From NCBI GenBank assembly GCA_015272215.1, contig JACYMD010000028.1:1-64000 (forward strand): a stretch of 64,000 nt of DNA, in the 5' to 3' direction. The position numbers and the translations under genes are program-made. This DNA is from Rivularia sp. T60_A2020_040 (GTDB lineage: Bacteria; Cyanobacteriota; Cyanobacteriia; Cyanobacteriales; Nostocaceae). A model generated the notes under the pieces. That model was given only the letters and a program-made list of their open reading frames with translations, searched no databases and was not told the origin of the DNA. Below, in pieces: positions 30,671 through 38,239 of this stretch (the stretch's first letter is position 1; every line of letters starts with the position of its first letter).

Positions 30671-31357
30671 ATGAATATCAAGCAACTACGCGAATCGTTA
30701 AAAATCAAGTGGGTGAGGTACTACCATCAAAATCGTCCTTGGTTGGCAAAAATGCGAATTTGGGGAACTTATAATGGTTATCGTCGCCCTTCGAGCGGTT
30801 TTATTTTGGCAACTTTATCTGTTTTAGAACCTCAACTCGATGAAATTTTCCCTTTTATACTCGAATTAAATAATAATCCCGATCAAATTATTGCTGCATT
30901 AGGTCTTAATTTTAATCCCGATGAGCAGCTACATTTAATTAAAAATATAGATAATGATCAAAATATTCATCAAATTCATCAAAATAAACAAGATGGAAAA
31001 ACTGACGAATCTCCATCATCAACTTCAACCGCAATTACTAAAATACAAAACCTTCGTCTCTCGCAAAAAATTATTTCTACATCAGAATCAGTAGAAAGAG
31101 AATTCCAAATTTTTTCGGAATTAATCAGAGAAAATCCCCATCAACCTGTTTTAGAAGCAAGCATAATTGCTCAATTAGAAAGCGAGGAAGAAATTTTATC
31201 TTTACTAACAATGTGTGAGGAATCCGAAGCACAACCAGAAACCGAACAGATTAAATCAACATCAAGCAAAAAGCTTTCCAATCTTGCTTCTTGGATAGAT
31301 GAATTTTGTCAAGGTACTGATTGGGATAGAGAAGAAGCTATTTTTATTCCTTTTTAG
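30671..31357 (+). CDS. DUF5331-like conserved cyanobacterial protein
   Basis: 228 residues from the ATG at 30671; an in-frame TTG at 30635 would add 12. The N-terminal ~75 residues (LRESLKIKWVRYYHQNRPWL, then YRRPSSGFILATLSVLEPQL) resemble a cyanobacterial domain I know as DUF5331. The rest is low-complexity and acidic with serine runs, followed by a helical end with SNLASWIDEFCQG. No membrane segment. Function unknown. A GGTCAAA heptamer tract begins immediately after the stop. Confidence 0.7.
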   Translation: MNIKQLRESLKIKWVRYYHQNRPWLAKMRIWGTYNGYRRPSSGFILATLSVLEPQLDEIFPFILELNNNPDQIIAALGLNFNPDEQLHLIKNIDNDQNIHQIHQNKQDGKTDESPSSTSTAITKIQNLRLSQKIISTSESVEREFQIFSELIRENPHQPVLEASIIAQLESEEEILSLLTMCEESEAQPETEQIKSTSSKKLSNLASWIDEFCQGTDWDREEAIFIPF

Positions 31358-31444
31358 TCAAAGGTCAAAGGTCAAAGGTTGAAGCTTTAAGGTTATAGAT
31401 TAGTCGTAAACAACTGTCAACTGTCAACTGTCAACTGTCAACTG
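31358..31444. repeat. Two heptanucleotide STRR tracts (TCAAAGG)n and (CAACTGT)n
   Basis: TCAAAGG is repeated three times at 31358-31380 and CAACTGT nearly five times at 31411-31444. The second tract runs into the stop region of the converging ygfZ gene. Confidence 0.85.
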
Positions 31445-32420
31445 ATTTAACTTCTGGGTATTGGTGAGAAACGAATGGAACTGATACAACTTCCCCTTCA
31501 CAACTTCCTACTTTTACTTTTAAACCGACTCCACCGGCTTTAGTGCGAATGTAACCCAATCCGAAATAGCGATCGCCATTTTGAGTACAGCTAGTAATTT
31601 TACCGACTTTTTCATCATCTGCTGTAATTATTGTTCCTGGTTCCACATTAGCATTTAAACTAATACCCCACAAATTTTGTTTTACACCTTTATAAGTATT
31701 TAATCTAGCAATGGTTTCTTGTCCTATATAACAGCCTTTGTTGAAAGAAATTGTTTGCCATAAACCGACTTCTAAAGGATTGTAATCATCAGTTAATTCC
31801 GTTTCTGGTTGCGGTCTACCTTGTAATATTCGTAACATTTCCCAATCGCGATCGCTAATTTCGACAGCACCAGCTGCGATGATTGTTTGCCAAATAATTT
31901 CTTGTTGATTGGCATTAAAAATCATAGTATACCCTGGGGAAGCTAAACCACTACCGACAGCAATAATACTTTGTACATCTTGATTAATCAAAGGAATATG
32001 AGTACCATAGGGTTTACCGATAATTTCTGAAGCGTGTAATTTTTCGATAATAGCATCGCTTTGTGGTCCGATGAGACTAAAAGTTACAGTTTCTTGAGTT
32101 ACATCGGTTAACTGTACCTTGTCAGCAAAGAAAATATATTTATCTAACCATTGCATCAAATATTCACGTCGGTTAGGAGAAACTAGTAATAAAACGGCAT
32201 CTTCGGTAACATAAGCAGTTGCTAAATCAATAGTACGAGCGGTAGAGGTGACAAAAACGGTATCACATCCTTCTCCCGGTTTAAGACTTTGAAAATCGTT
32301 TGTACTTTGATTGTGTAAAAAACGCAAACGATCATTATCTGTAACTTTGATGCGTCCCCAGTGACTGCGATTGTAGACACCAACTTGTGTTTCTACTGTT
32401 TGGATAGCTGATGCGGACAT
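31431..32420 (-). CDS. ygfZ: Folate-binding YgfZ/GcvT-fold protein
   Basis: About 329 residues from the ATG at 32420 (reading MSASAIQTVE); an upstream in-frame codon at 32489 is less likely because the added residues are low-complexity. The signature FNKGCYIGQETIARLNTYKG (cysteine near residue 229) is the invariant K-G-C-Y-x-G-Q-E motif of the YgfZ/Iba57 family. The N-terminal two thirds has the GcvT-like folate-binding fold (LRFLHNQSTNDFQSLKPGEG). YgfZ helps assemble or repair certain 4Fe-4S enzymes and needs folate. Converges with the preceding plus-strand gene. Confidence 0.92.
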   Translation of the reverse strand: MSASAIQTVETQVGVYNRSHWGRIKVTDNDRLRFLHNQSTNDFQSLKPGEGCDTVFVTSTARTIDLATAYVTEDAVLLLVSPNRREYLMQWLDKYIFFADKVQLTDVTQETVTFSLIGPQSDAIIEKLHASEIIGKPYGTHIPLINQDVQSIIAVGSGLASPGYTMIFNANQQEIIWQTIIAAGAVEISDRDWEMLRILQGRPQPETELTDDYNPLEVGLWQTISFNKGCYIGQETIARLNTYKGVKQNLWGISLNANVEPGTIITADDEKVGKITSCTQNGDRYFGLGYIRTKAGGVGLKVKVGSCEGEVVSVPFVSHQYPEVKSVDS

Positions 32421-32574
32421 GGTGATTTTAAATTTAAGATTTTGGGATTTATTTGTTTTAGATTTATTGTATAATATCAGGCTCGGCAAATTATTTATTA
32501 AAAATATTAGTAATTTTCTCTATTACCCATTTTAATCACGGATTAAAAAGGATTACACGGATAAAAAGGATTTT

Positions 32575-32603
32575 AATTACCAATTACCAATTACCAATTA
32601 CCA
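32575..32603. repeat. Heptanucleotide STRR (ATTACCA)n
   Basis: Four tandem copies of AATTACC, of the same family as tracts at 37124-37152, 38048-38154, 42250-42287 and 27474-27508. Confidence 0.85.
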
Positions 32604-32675
32604 CAAAAAAGGATAAATCATTTGACGATTCACCCTTCTATACACCGTTAATTAATCTAACAGCAGTAAATACTA

Positions 32676-33695
32676 CTAGATGTTAGTTCTGTTATCTTTA
32701 ATTTCTACTGTAGCAGGTTCTGTATCGTGCAATTCAGTTTCATTGGGATTGACAACTGAAGCAGAATTATGATTTTTAGAATCTTTGGCTGCATTTTTAA
32801 CAGACTTTGCTGCATCATTGGCAGAATGTTTCACATCTTGACCTGCTTTTTTAGCAGAATCTGCCATTCCTTTTGTAGAAGACTTCACATTTTCAGCGGC
32901 TTTTTTAGTAGATGACTTCACATCATCAACTGCACCTTTAACAGAGTTTGCAGCGTTTTTCACAGATGGTTTGACATCTTCTTTGACTTCATTTACAGCA
33001 CCCTTAACAGAGTTTGCAGTCTCTTTGATGGATGGTTTAACTTCTTCAACAGCATCTTGAACCGATTTTGAGACAGTTTTCATCGCAGGTTTAGCTTCTT
33101 CTGCTGCACCTTTCAAAGAGTTTGCAGCACTTTTGATAGCAGGTTTAGTTTCATCAACCGTACTTTGTACTGAATTAGCAATATTTCTGACAGCAGGCTT
33201 AGCTTCTTCCGATACACCTTTAACTGCTTCAACTACAGAAGGCTTAGATTCTTGAACTGTATCTTTAATTGCTTCTGCGGTATCGACTACAGAAGGCTTG
33301 GCTTGCTCAACTGTATCTTTTACTTGTTCTACCACACCTTTAATAGAAGGCTTAACTTCTTCTGCTGTATCTTCTACTACATGACCTACAGTATCGATGG
33401 CGCTATTTGCGTGTTCAGCTACAGTTTCAGCAGCATCAACAACACCTTCTACAGTTTTATCAACAGCTTCAGATGTACCCTTACCAACCATTGCACCAGC
33501 TGCTGCACCGGCTACTGCACCAAGAATTCCTTTTCTTGCACCGAGTAAACCACCAATTGCAGCTCCAGCAACCGCAGCACCAATACCAGAACCCCCAGAA
33601 TTAGACTCTGAATTCTTTTGTTCTTGTTCTTGCTCTTGTTGCTCTAAGTTCTGATTTTCTGCTTGATTTTCTAAAGGTTGGTTGTTCTCATTCAT
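32676..33695 (-). CDS. LEA-like / glycine-zipper repeat protein
   Basis: 339 residues from the ATG at 33695, which follows GAGGAAA; an upstream ATG at 33719 has no such site. After a glutamine/glutamate-rich start comes a glycine-zipper stretch (GIGAAVAGAAIGGLLGARKG, GAVAGAAAGAMVGKG; about residues 35-72). The rest is an extended amphipathic helix of repeating 11- to 22-residue units of the type KPSVKNAANSVKGAV, rich in A, K, V, S and E. This pattern is that of late-embryogenesis-abundant (group 3) proteins that protect membranes and proteins during drying. A role in desiccation or salt tolerance is inferred from composition. Another LEA-like gene is at 57856-58434. Confidence 0.75.
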   Translation of the reverse strand: MNENNQPLENQAENQNLEQQEQEQEQKNSESNSGGSGIGAAVAGAAIGGLLGARKGILGAVAGAAAGAMVGKGTSEAVDKTVEGVVDAAETVAEHANSAIDTVGHVVEDTAEEVKPSIKGVVEQVKDTVEQAKPSVVDTAEAIKDTVQESKPSVVEAVKGVSEEAKPAVRNIANSVQSTVDETKPAIKSAANSLKGAAEEAKPAMKTVSKSVQDAVEEVKPSIKETANSVKGAVNEVKEDVKPSVKNAANSVKGAVDDVKSSTKKAAENVKSSTKGMADSAKKAGQDVKHSANDAAKSVKNAAKDSKNHNSASVVNPNETELHDTEPATVEIKDNRTNI

Positions 33696-34040
33696 AATAA
33701 TAATTTCCTCAGTATTCAATATTCAAACTGCTTAATTAAAAAAAATGCAGTTTATCAAACAGTATTAATTTAACAATTCAAATTTTGGAATTACACCAAC
33801 TTTAGGGAGACATTACGGAGATTGTGATTCAGTCGGAAGTTGGAGATTTAGAATTTGTGGGGTATATGTCAGGTTTTGATGATTGTTTTGTGGTGTTACC
33901 GATGTTTGTGGTAAAAACCCGACTTCTGAATAAATCAGACTTCTGTTACAAGAGGTTATGGAATGAACATTAACTCATCTTTATAATTACTGTAATTGCT
34001 AATAGTAATTAATATTAATTAAATAATAATACAGTTAATT
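33696..34040. other. Intergenic region with AAGTCGG half-element
   Basis: About 345 bp between diverging genes. AAAACCCGACTTCT lies at 33914-33927, followed by a second GACTTCT at 33938-33944, a partial copy of the AGAAGTCG palindrome family seen near 58526 and 63804. Nothing else recognised. Confidence 0.55.
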
Positions 34041-34634
34041 ATGATAATTTTTTGGCGTACTATAGCGATTGTGATAATTGTAATTTGTGTCAATTGCTTT
34101 GATTCTACAAGCGTTAGTGCAACAGCAATATCCGATTCTCAAAATATAGTATGGCGGAATGCTTATAATGCATCAATTGCAGGTGTATATAATCCTAGTA
34201 CCAAGGAAATAGAATGGAAACAAGCTCGTCATGCGGGGATTGGAGGTGTATATAATCCGACTACTCAACAAATCGAGTGGAAACAGCTATTTCATGGAGG
34301 AGTTGCAGGTGTATATAACCCGACTACTCAACAAATTGAGTGGAAAGAGGTTGTAAAATCTGGTGTTGCAGGTGCGTATAATCCGATGATACAGCAAGTA
34401 GAGTGGAAAGAAGTTGCTTTTTCCGGGGTTGCGGGTGTATATAATCCCATGATGCAAAAAGTAGAATGGAAAGAAGCATTCAAATCGGGTGTTGCGGGTG
34501 TGTATAATCCGATTACACAAAAAGCCGAGTGGAAACAAATGTTAAATTCCGGAGTTGCAGGAGTTTGCACTATCGAAGGATATTACACCTTAAATAGTTC
34601 ATCGTTTTATGGAGTTATGGCTGATTTTGATTAA
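34041..34634 (+). CDS. Secreted protein of 21-residue tandem repeats (GVAGVYNP...EWK)
   Basis: 197 residues. A hydrophobic N-terminus (residues 1-28, ending ...FDSTSVSATA) looks like a signal peptide. It is followed by about six tandem units of 21 residues with the consensus GVAGVYNPxTQQxEWKxxxxS, from about residue 46 to 172; a seventh unit starts (GVAG) and breaks off at VCTIEGYYTLN. Each unit has an invariant Y-N-P and E-W-K, suggesting a short beta hairpin per unit in a solenoid or sheet. I do not recognise the family. The gene overlaps the convergent neighbour by 20 bp at its 3' end. A structural or surface role is inference. Confidence 0.75.
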   Translation: MIIFWRTIAIVIIVICVNCFDSTSVSATAISDSQNIVWRNAYNASIAGVYNPSTKEIEWKQARHAGIGGVYNPTTQQIEWKQLFHGGVAGVYNPTTQQIEWKEVVKSGVAGAYNPMIQQVEWKEVAFSGVAGVYNPMMQKVEWKEAFKSGVAGVYNPITQKAEWKQMLNSGVAGVCTIEGYYTLNSSSFYGVMADFD

Positions 34635-35136
34635 TTGGATGTGTTTCCTGTGATTCTGGTAAATTAGCAAAGATTTCCTCAACAACTCGCTTTGCTTTAA
34701 CATCGAGTAAATTCCATTCCACATCCCCAGATTCATCTAGTAAACTAGTATCAATATCAACTTTGTCATCAGTAAGGGTGTATTCGAGAAAGCAAACCTG
34801 GTAGCATAATTCCCATAAATCCACATTTACTTGTTGCTCTTGACGCTGCAAGCACAAATGGTATCCTGGATGGGGCGTTGGCAACAATCGTAATCTTTCT
34901 TTGATTTGTTCGGCTTGTTGGGGTGTTGCAGTTTCAAGTTCTTGGATCAATTGAGTAACTATTGCTTTAGTTTGGTCATTTGTGTCAGCAGCCCAAACCA
35001 GTACGTCATGATAAGTTCCTTTCCAGGAAGAATTATCAAGTAACTTGCGAACATTGTCAATAACACGAATAAATGCTGGTTGCATGAGTAGTTCAGCCTG
35101 TTGCCATGCTAGTGAGTTTGTGATTTTAGGTGGCAT
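34615..35136 (-). CDS. Conserved hypothetical protein, soluble and acidic
   Basis: 173 residues, no membrane segment or signal peptide. Helical content is high (MPPKITNSLAWQQAELLMQP, AADTNDQTKAIVTQLIQELE) and the C-terminal half is acidic (TLTDDKVDIDTSLLDESGDV). I know no named family. It overlaps the 3' end of the plus-strand repeat-protein gene by 20 bp. It diverges from a Ser/Thr kinase gene 166 bp away. The length, codon use and absence of internal stops support a real gene. Confidence 0.65.
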   Translation of the reverse strand: MPPKITNSLAWQQAELLMQPAFIRVIDNVRKLLDNSSWKGTYHDVLVWAADTNDQTKAIVTQLIQELETATPQQAEQIKERLRLLPTPHPGYHLCLQRQEQQVNVDLWELCYQVCFLEYTLTDDKVDIDTSLLDESGDVEWNLLDVKAKRVVEEIFANLPESQETHPINQNQP

Positions 35137-35302
35137 TGTTAGTAAACAGAAATGTTGAAATCAATATTCACAATGTGTATTTATAGAATACTGTGCTGAC
35201 GGCGAAAATCTTCTTGGTTACAAAGCGGATATTGTCGCAGTACAGATGGAGATATTTAGTACGTCCCCCATTAGTTGGGTGTTAAAACGTCTGGAGTGAA
35301 AT

Positions 35303-37111
35303 ATGATAGGCAAACTACTAGACTCTCGTTACCAAATAGTAAAAGTTCTCGCAACGGGTGGGTTTGGAGAAAATTATATAGCAAAGGATACCAAAAGACC
35401 GGGTAATCCGATTTGTGTTGTCAAGCATCTCAAGCCTACCACCACTGAAAAGAAAATGTTTGACACTGCGAAACGTTTGTTTCAAAGTGAAGCCGAAACG
35501 TTAGAAAAGTTGGGTAATCATGACCAAATACCGAGATTACTAGCTTATTTCGACGATAATCACGAATTTTTTTTAGTACAAGAATTTATTGAAGGACATC
35601 CTTTAACTGATGAATTAGTTAATGGGGAACGTTGGAATGAAAATCAAGTTATTCAAATGTTGTTGTCCGTTCTCTCAATTTTAGAATTTGTTCATAGCCA
35701 AGGTGTAATTCACCGGGATATTAAACCCGATAATATCATTCGTCGTTACAGTGATGGTAATTTAGTTTTAGTTGATTTTGGTGCAGTTAAGAAGTTACGA
35801 GCTTCTTACGGTTTGGGTTGTTTTGAGGCTATGGAGCATCCTTCGGCTACAGTGGCAATTGGTACTCCCGGTTATATGCCGACAGAACAAGGACAAGGTA
35901 GACCAAGGCACAATAGTGATATTTATTCCTTGGGAATTATTGCAATTCAAGCGCTCACGGGGATTGCGCCAATGGATTTACAAGAAGACCCGCAAACGGG
36001 AGAATTAATCTGGGAGCATTTAGTATCTATAAGCCGCGAATTAGAATTAGTCTTAAGTAAGATGGTGCGCTATCACTTTAAAGAGCGCTACCAAAGTGCC
36101 ACTGAAGCGCTGCAAGCCATCAATTTATTTGCCAAGGATATAGTACCCCAACAATATCCCCAACTGCGGACACAATCTTTTCCCTCCCAACATTCTCGGA
36201 TAGCGACGATTGCTGTTGCACCTAGTAATCCCTATCAACCAGTAAAAGCAGTCCCCCAACAGGTTCCTCGCGGTGCTAAAGGTCCAGATTTTTTACAAAT
36301 ACTTATTTTATTCTGTTTAGCTGGCGGCGCTGCTGTTGCAACTCCGGTTATCGTCAATAATGTAAACAACTTTGCAAATAATTTTACTGGTACAACAGCA
36401 TCTGCAAACTGTTCGGTAATAGTTGCGGCTAATTCCAATATTCGTTCCGAACCTAGTACTTATACTAATAATGTTTTAAAAAAAGTATCTAAGGACACTC
36501 CTTTTGAAGTTACAGGTAAACGAACAAAAAAAGGTTGGGTAGAGCTAAAAACTAATATCGACGATTCTGCTTGGGCGCATTCCGATGTGATTCAAAACCC
36601 AGAACAATGGATTACTTGTCTACGAGACAAGGGAGTTGCCGTTAAAACCGTTGACGAAAGCGGATTGATTGCAGCTCCACCCCAGCCGAATCCGGTAATT
36701 GAATACGAAAACGTCAAGCCAGTCGAAAATAGCCAACAAGACGATAAAGTTGTAGAACAAGCCAGAGAAAAATATGAATCCGGAGATTTAAAAGGCGCGA
36801 TCGCAATTTTAGAATCTCTTGCTCCCAATGACAAGAATGCCAAAGAGGCGAGTGAAATGATTAATCAATGGCAAAAAGATTGGGGTAAAGCGGAAGATTT
36901 CTTCAACGATGTAAATACAGCGATTTCCGAAAAAAAATGGGATAAAGTCCAGGATTATCAAAAAAATCCGCAAAAATTGCCCAATATTGATTATTGGCGC
37001 AAGAAAGTTGATCCTTTAGTTCAGGAAGCCGTTGAAAATACCAAAAAAAGTTTTTCTAGATTCAAACTAGAGGATACAGAAAAAGCGGAGGAATTAGGGA
37101 ATAGGGAATAG
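35303..37111 (+). CDS. Membrane Ser/Thr protein kinase with SH3-like domain
   Basis: 602 residues. The kinase domain (about residues 8-275) has a glycine loop LATGGFGENYIAKD, the lysine in VVKHLKP, catalytic loop VIHRDIKPDNII (about 140), DFGAVK, and the activation segment GTPGYMPTEQGQGRP that is typical of cyanobacterial eukaryotic-type kinases. One membrane segment (FLQILILFCLAGGAAVATPV, about 331-350) is followed by an SH3-like extracytoplasmic domain (SNIRSEPSTYTNNVLKKV; about 370-430) and a helical, TPR-like tail. So it is anchored with the kinase inside and an SH3 sensor in the periplasm. An ATG after GGAG sets the start. Targets are unknown. Confidence 0.92.
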   Translation: MIGKLLDSRYQIVKVLATGGFGENYIAKDTKRPGNPICVVKHLKPTTTEKKMFDTAKRLFQSEAETLEKLGNHDQIPRLLAYFDDNHEFFLVQEFIEGHPLTDELVNGERWNENQVIQMLLSVLSILEFVHSQGVIHRDIKPDNIIRRYSDGNLVLVDFGAVKKLRASYGLGCFEAMEHPSATVAIGTPGYMPTEQGQGRPRHNSDIYSLGIIAIQALTGIAPMDLQEDPQTGELIWEHLVSISRELELVLSKMVRYHFKERYQSATEALQAINLFAKDIVPQQYPQLRTQSFPSQHSRIATIAVAPSNPYQPVKAVPQQVPRGAKGPDFLQILILFCLAGGAAVATPVIVNNVNNFANNFTGTTASANCSVIVAANSNIRSEPSTYTNNVLKKVSKDTPFEVTGKRTKKGWVELKTNIDDSAWAHSDVIQNPEQWITCLRDKGVAVKTVDESGLIAAPPQPNPVIEYENVKPVENSQQDDKVVEQAREKYESGDLKGAIAILESLAPNDKNAKEASEMINQWQKDWGKAEDFFNDVNTAISEKKWDKVQDYQKNPQKLPNIDYWRKKVDPLVQEAVENTKKSFSRFKLEDTEKAEELGNRE

Positions 37112-37123
37112 GGCTGGGGGGAA

Positions 37124-37152
37124 CAATTACCAATTACCAATTACCAATTACC
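37124..37152. repeat. Heptanucleotide STRR (CAATTAC)n
   Basis: Four tandem copies of CAATTAC between convergent genes; same family as several other tracts in the window. Confidence 0.85.
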
Positions 37153-37158
37153 TTTTAA

Positions 37159-37752
37159 TTATTTAGTCCTAGGTGCTTCTAGAATTTGTTCTTGTACAGG
37201 ATTTGTATTTACGATAGGAGTCTTGCGCTGTAAGTCAGCATCGTAAAAATAAACGCGACTGCAATACTGAGTAGAACTAGAACAAGTCGCTTCAATAGCA
37301 ACATTACTCACATTGTTGACATTAAGGGATAAATTTGCTGCTTGTGTTGGAGCAACAGTAACAGTTTGAGTTGGTTGTCCATCCAAGTAAAATTTAATTT
37401 GAATACTAGGACTATTTACATTATTGTCACGCATCCCAAAACCCAAATTTAAAGTTTCAAACACATTTTGAGGACGATTATCCGGTTTAATTTTACAAGT
37501 TAAAGCAGCCGAACGATAGCCCGGACTCAAGTAAAATTTACTATTGTAAACAGCTTTACCGATAGAAATATCAAGTTTTTCCATACGGACACTACCGATT
37601 CCACTTTTAACACAATTAGCTCTCAACAAAGAAATCGGACGCATTTGTTTTTGTTGTTGAGCAGTTGCTTCACCCAAAGGAAAGAGAGCGGGTAATATTA
37701 CCGCAATTGGTAGAATAATTGAACCAATTAATTTATTTTTTTTCATTGACAT
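37159..37752 (-). CDS. Secreted protein, possibly NPCBM-like
   Basis: 197 residues with a classic signal peptide (MSMKKNKLIGSIILPIAVIL, cleavage likely after GEATA). The mature part is beta-rich with four cysteines. The end (VSNVAIEATCSSSTQYCSRV, then YFYDADL) is reminiscent of NPCBM carbohydrate-binding modules, as is FETLNLGFGMRDN, but this is a weak resemblance. Single gene; the kinase gene converges on it. Role unknown. Confidence 0.65.
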   Translation of the reverse strand: MSMKKNKLIGSIILPIAVILPALFPLGEATAQQQKQMRPISLLRANCVKSGIGSVRMEKLDISIGKAVYNSKFYLSPGYRSAALTCKIKPDNRPQNVFETLNLGFGMRDNNVNSPSIQIKFYLDGQPTQTVTVAPTQAANLSLNVNNVSNVAIEATCSSSTQYCSRVYFYDADLQRKTPIVNTNPVQEQILEAPRTK

Positions 37753-37893
37753 TCAAAATTAATTTCAATCAAACGAAGTAAAAGTCTAAGGATTTTGGAT
37801 TTTAGATTTTAGATTTTGGATTGACTCCACGGATAAATCCGGTTTGTACCATCAAGGAATATAGCAAATTTCAGTTGAGTCCAATACACTAAA

Positions 37894-37954
37894 ACCTCAC
37901 CCCCTTCCCCTCTCCTAATATACGGAGAGGGGTGCCCGGAGGGCGGGGTGAGGT
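37894..37954. repeat. Palindromic element ACCTCACCCC...GGGGTGAGGT
   Basis: Outer arms ACCTCACCCC and GGGGTGAGGT are exact inverted repeats, and an inner pair CCCCTCTCC and GGAGAGGGG nests inside them, giving a long two-part hairpin. This GC-rich palindrome type is widespread between genes in cyanobacteria. Confidence 0.75.
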
Positions 37955-38047
37955 AAAATTTGTATTTCACCCAAGTGAAAACCGCTATATTTGGTCAAAA
38001 TCATGATACCTAATTGTTTGGACTTTTTTTTGTATCAAGGAATGGAA

Positions 38048-38154
38048 TTGGTAATGGGTAATTGGTAATTGGTAATGGGTAATTGGTAATGGGTAATTGG
38101 TAATTGGTAATGGGTAATGGGTAATGGGTAATGGGTAATGGGTAATGGGTAATT
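38048..38154. repeat. Long heptanucleotide STRR (GGTAATT / GGTAATG)n
   Basis: About fifteen heptamers, alternating GGTAATT and GGTAATG, end close to the 3' end of the SdrD-like gene. It is the longest such tract in the window. Confidence 0.9.
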
Positions 38155-38239
38155 CTTCACTATTCCCTATTCCCTTCCAAAAAAAGGGATACGAAAACCC
38201 GCATCCCAAAGTTGTAAAGGAAGAGTTTATTGATTGAAA

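Larger units (their letters stand above)
37753..38239. other. Intergenic region with palindrome and heptamer repeats
   Basis: About 490 bp holding GATTTTA heptamers (near 37795-37820), the palindrome at 37894-37954 and the long GGTAATT/GGTAATG tract at 38048-38154. An open frame through the tract translates to ITHYPLP repeats and is an artefact of the heptamers. Confidence 0.7.

Noticed and set aside
33252-33654. Plus-strand cysteine/phenylalanine- or proline-rich frames opposite the LEA-like gene
   Set aside because: Low-complexity antisense of an alanine/lysine repeat gene.
34287-34570. Minus-strand frames opposite the YNP...EWK repeats
   Set aside because: Repeats on the coding strand keep the other frames open; the plus-strand product has the signal peptide and regular repeats.
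38048-38154. Possible CRISPR array
   Set aside because: Units are 7 bp with no spacers; it is an STRR tract. No array with direct repeats of 25-40 bp and unique spacers was seen anywhere in the window.
37985-38209. Frame encoding ITHYPLP repeats
   Set aside because: Direct translation of the GGTAATT/GGTAATG heptamer tract; not a gene.
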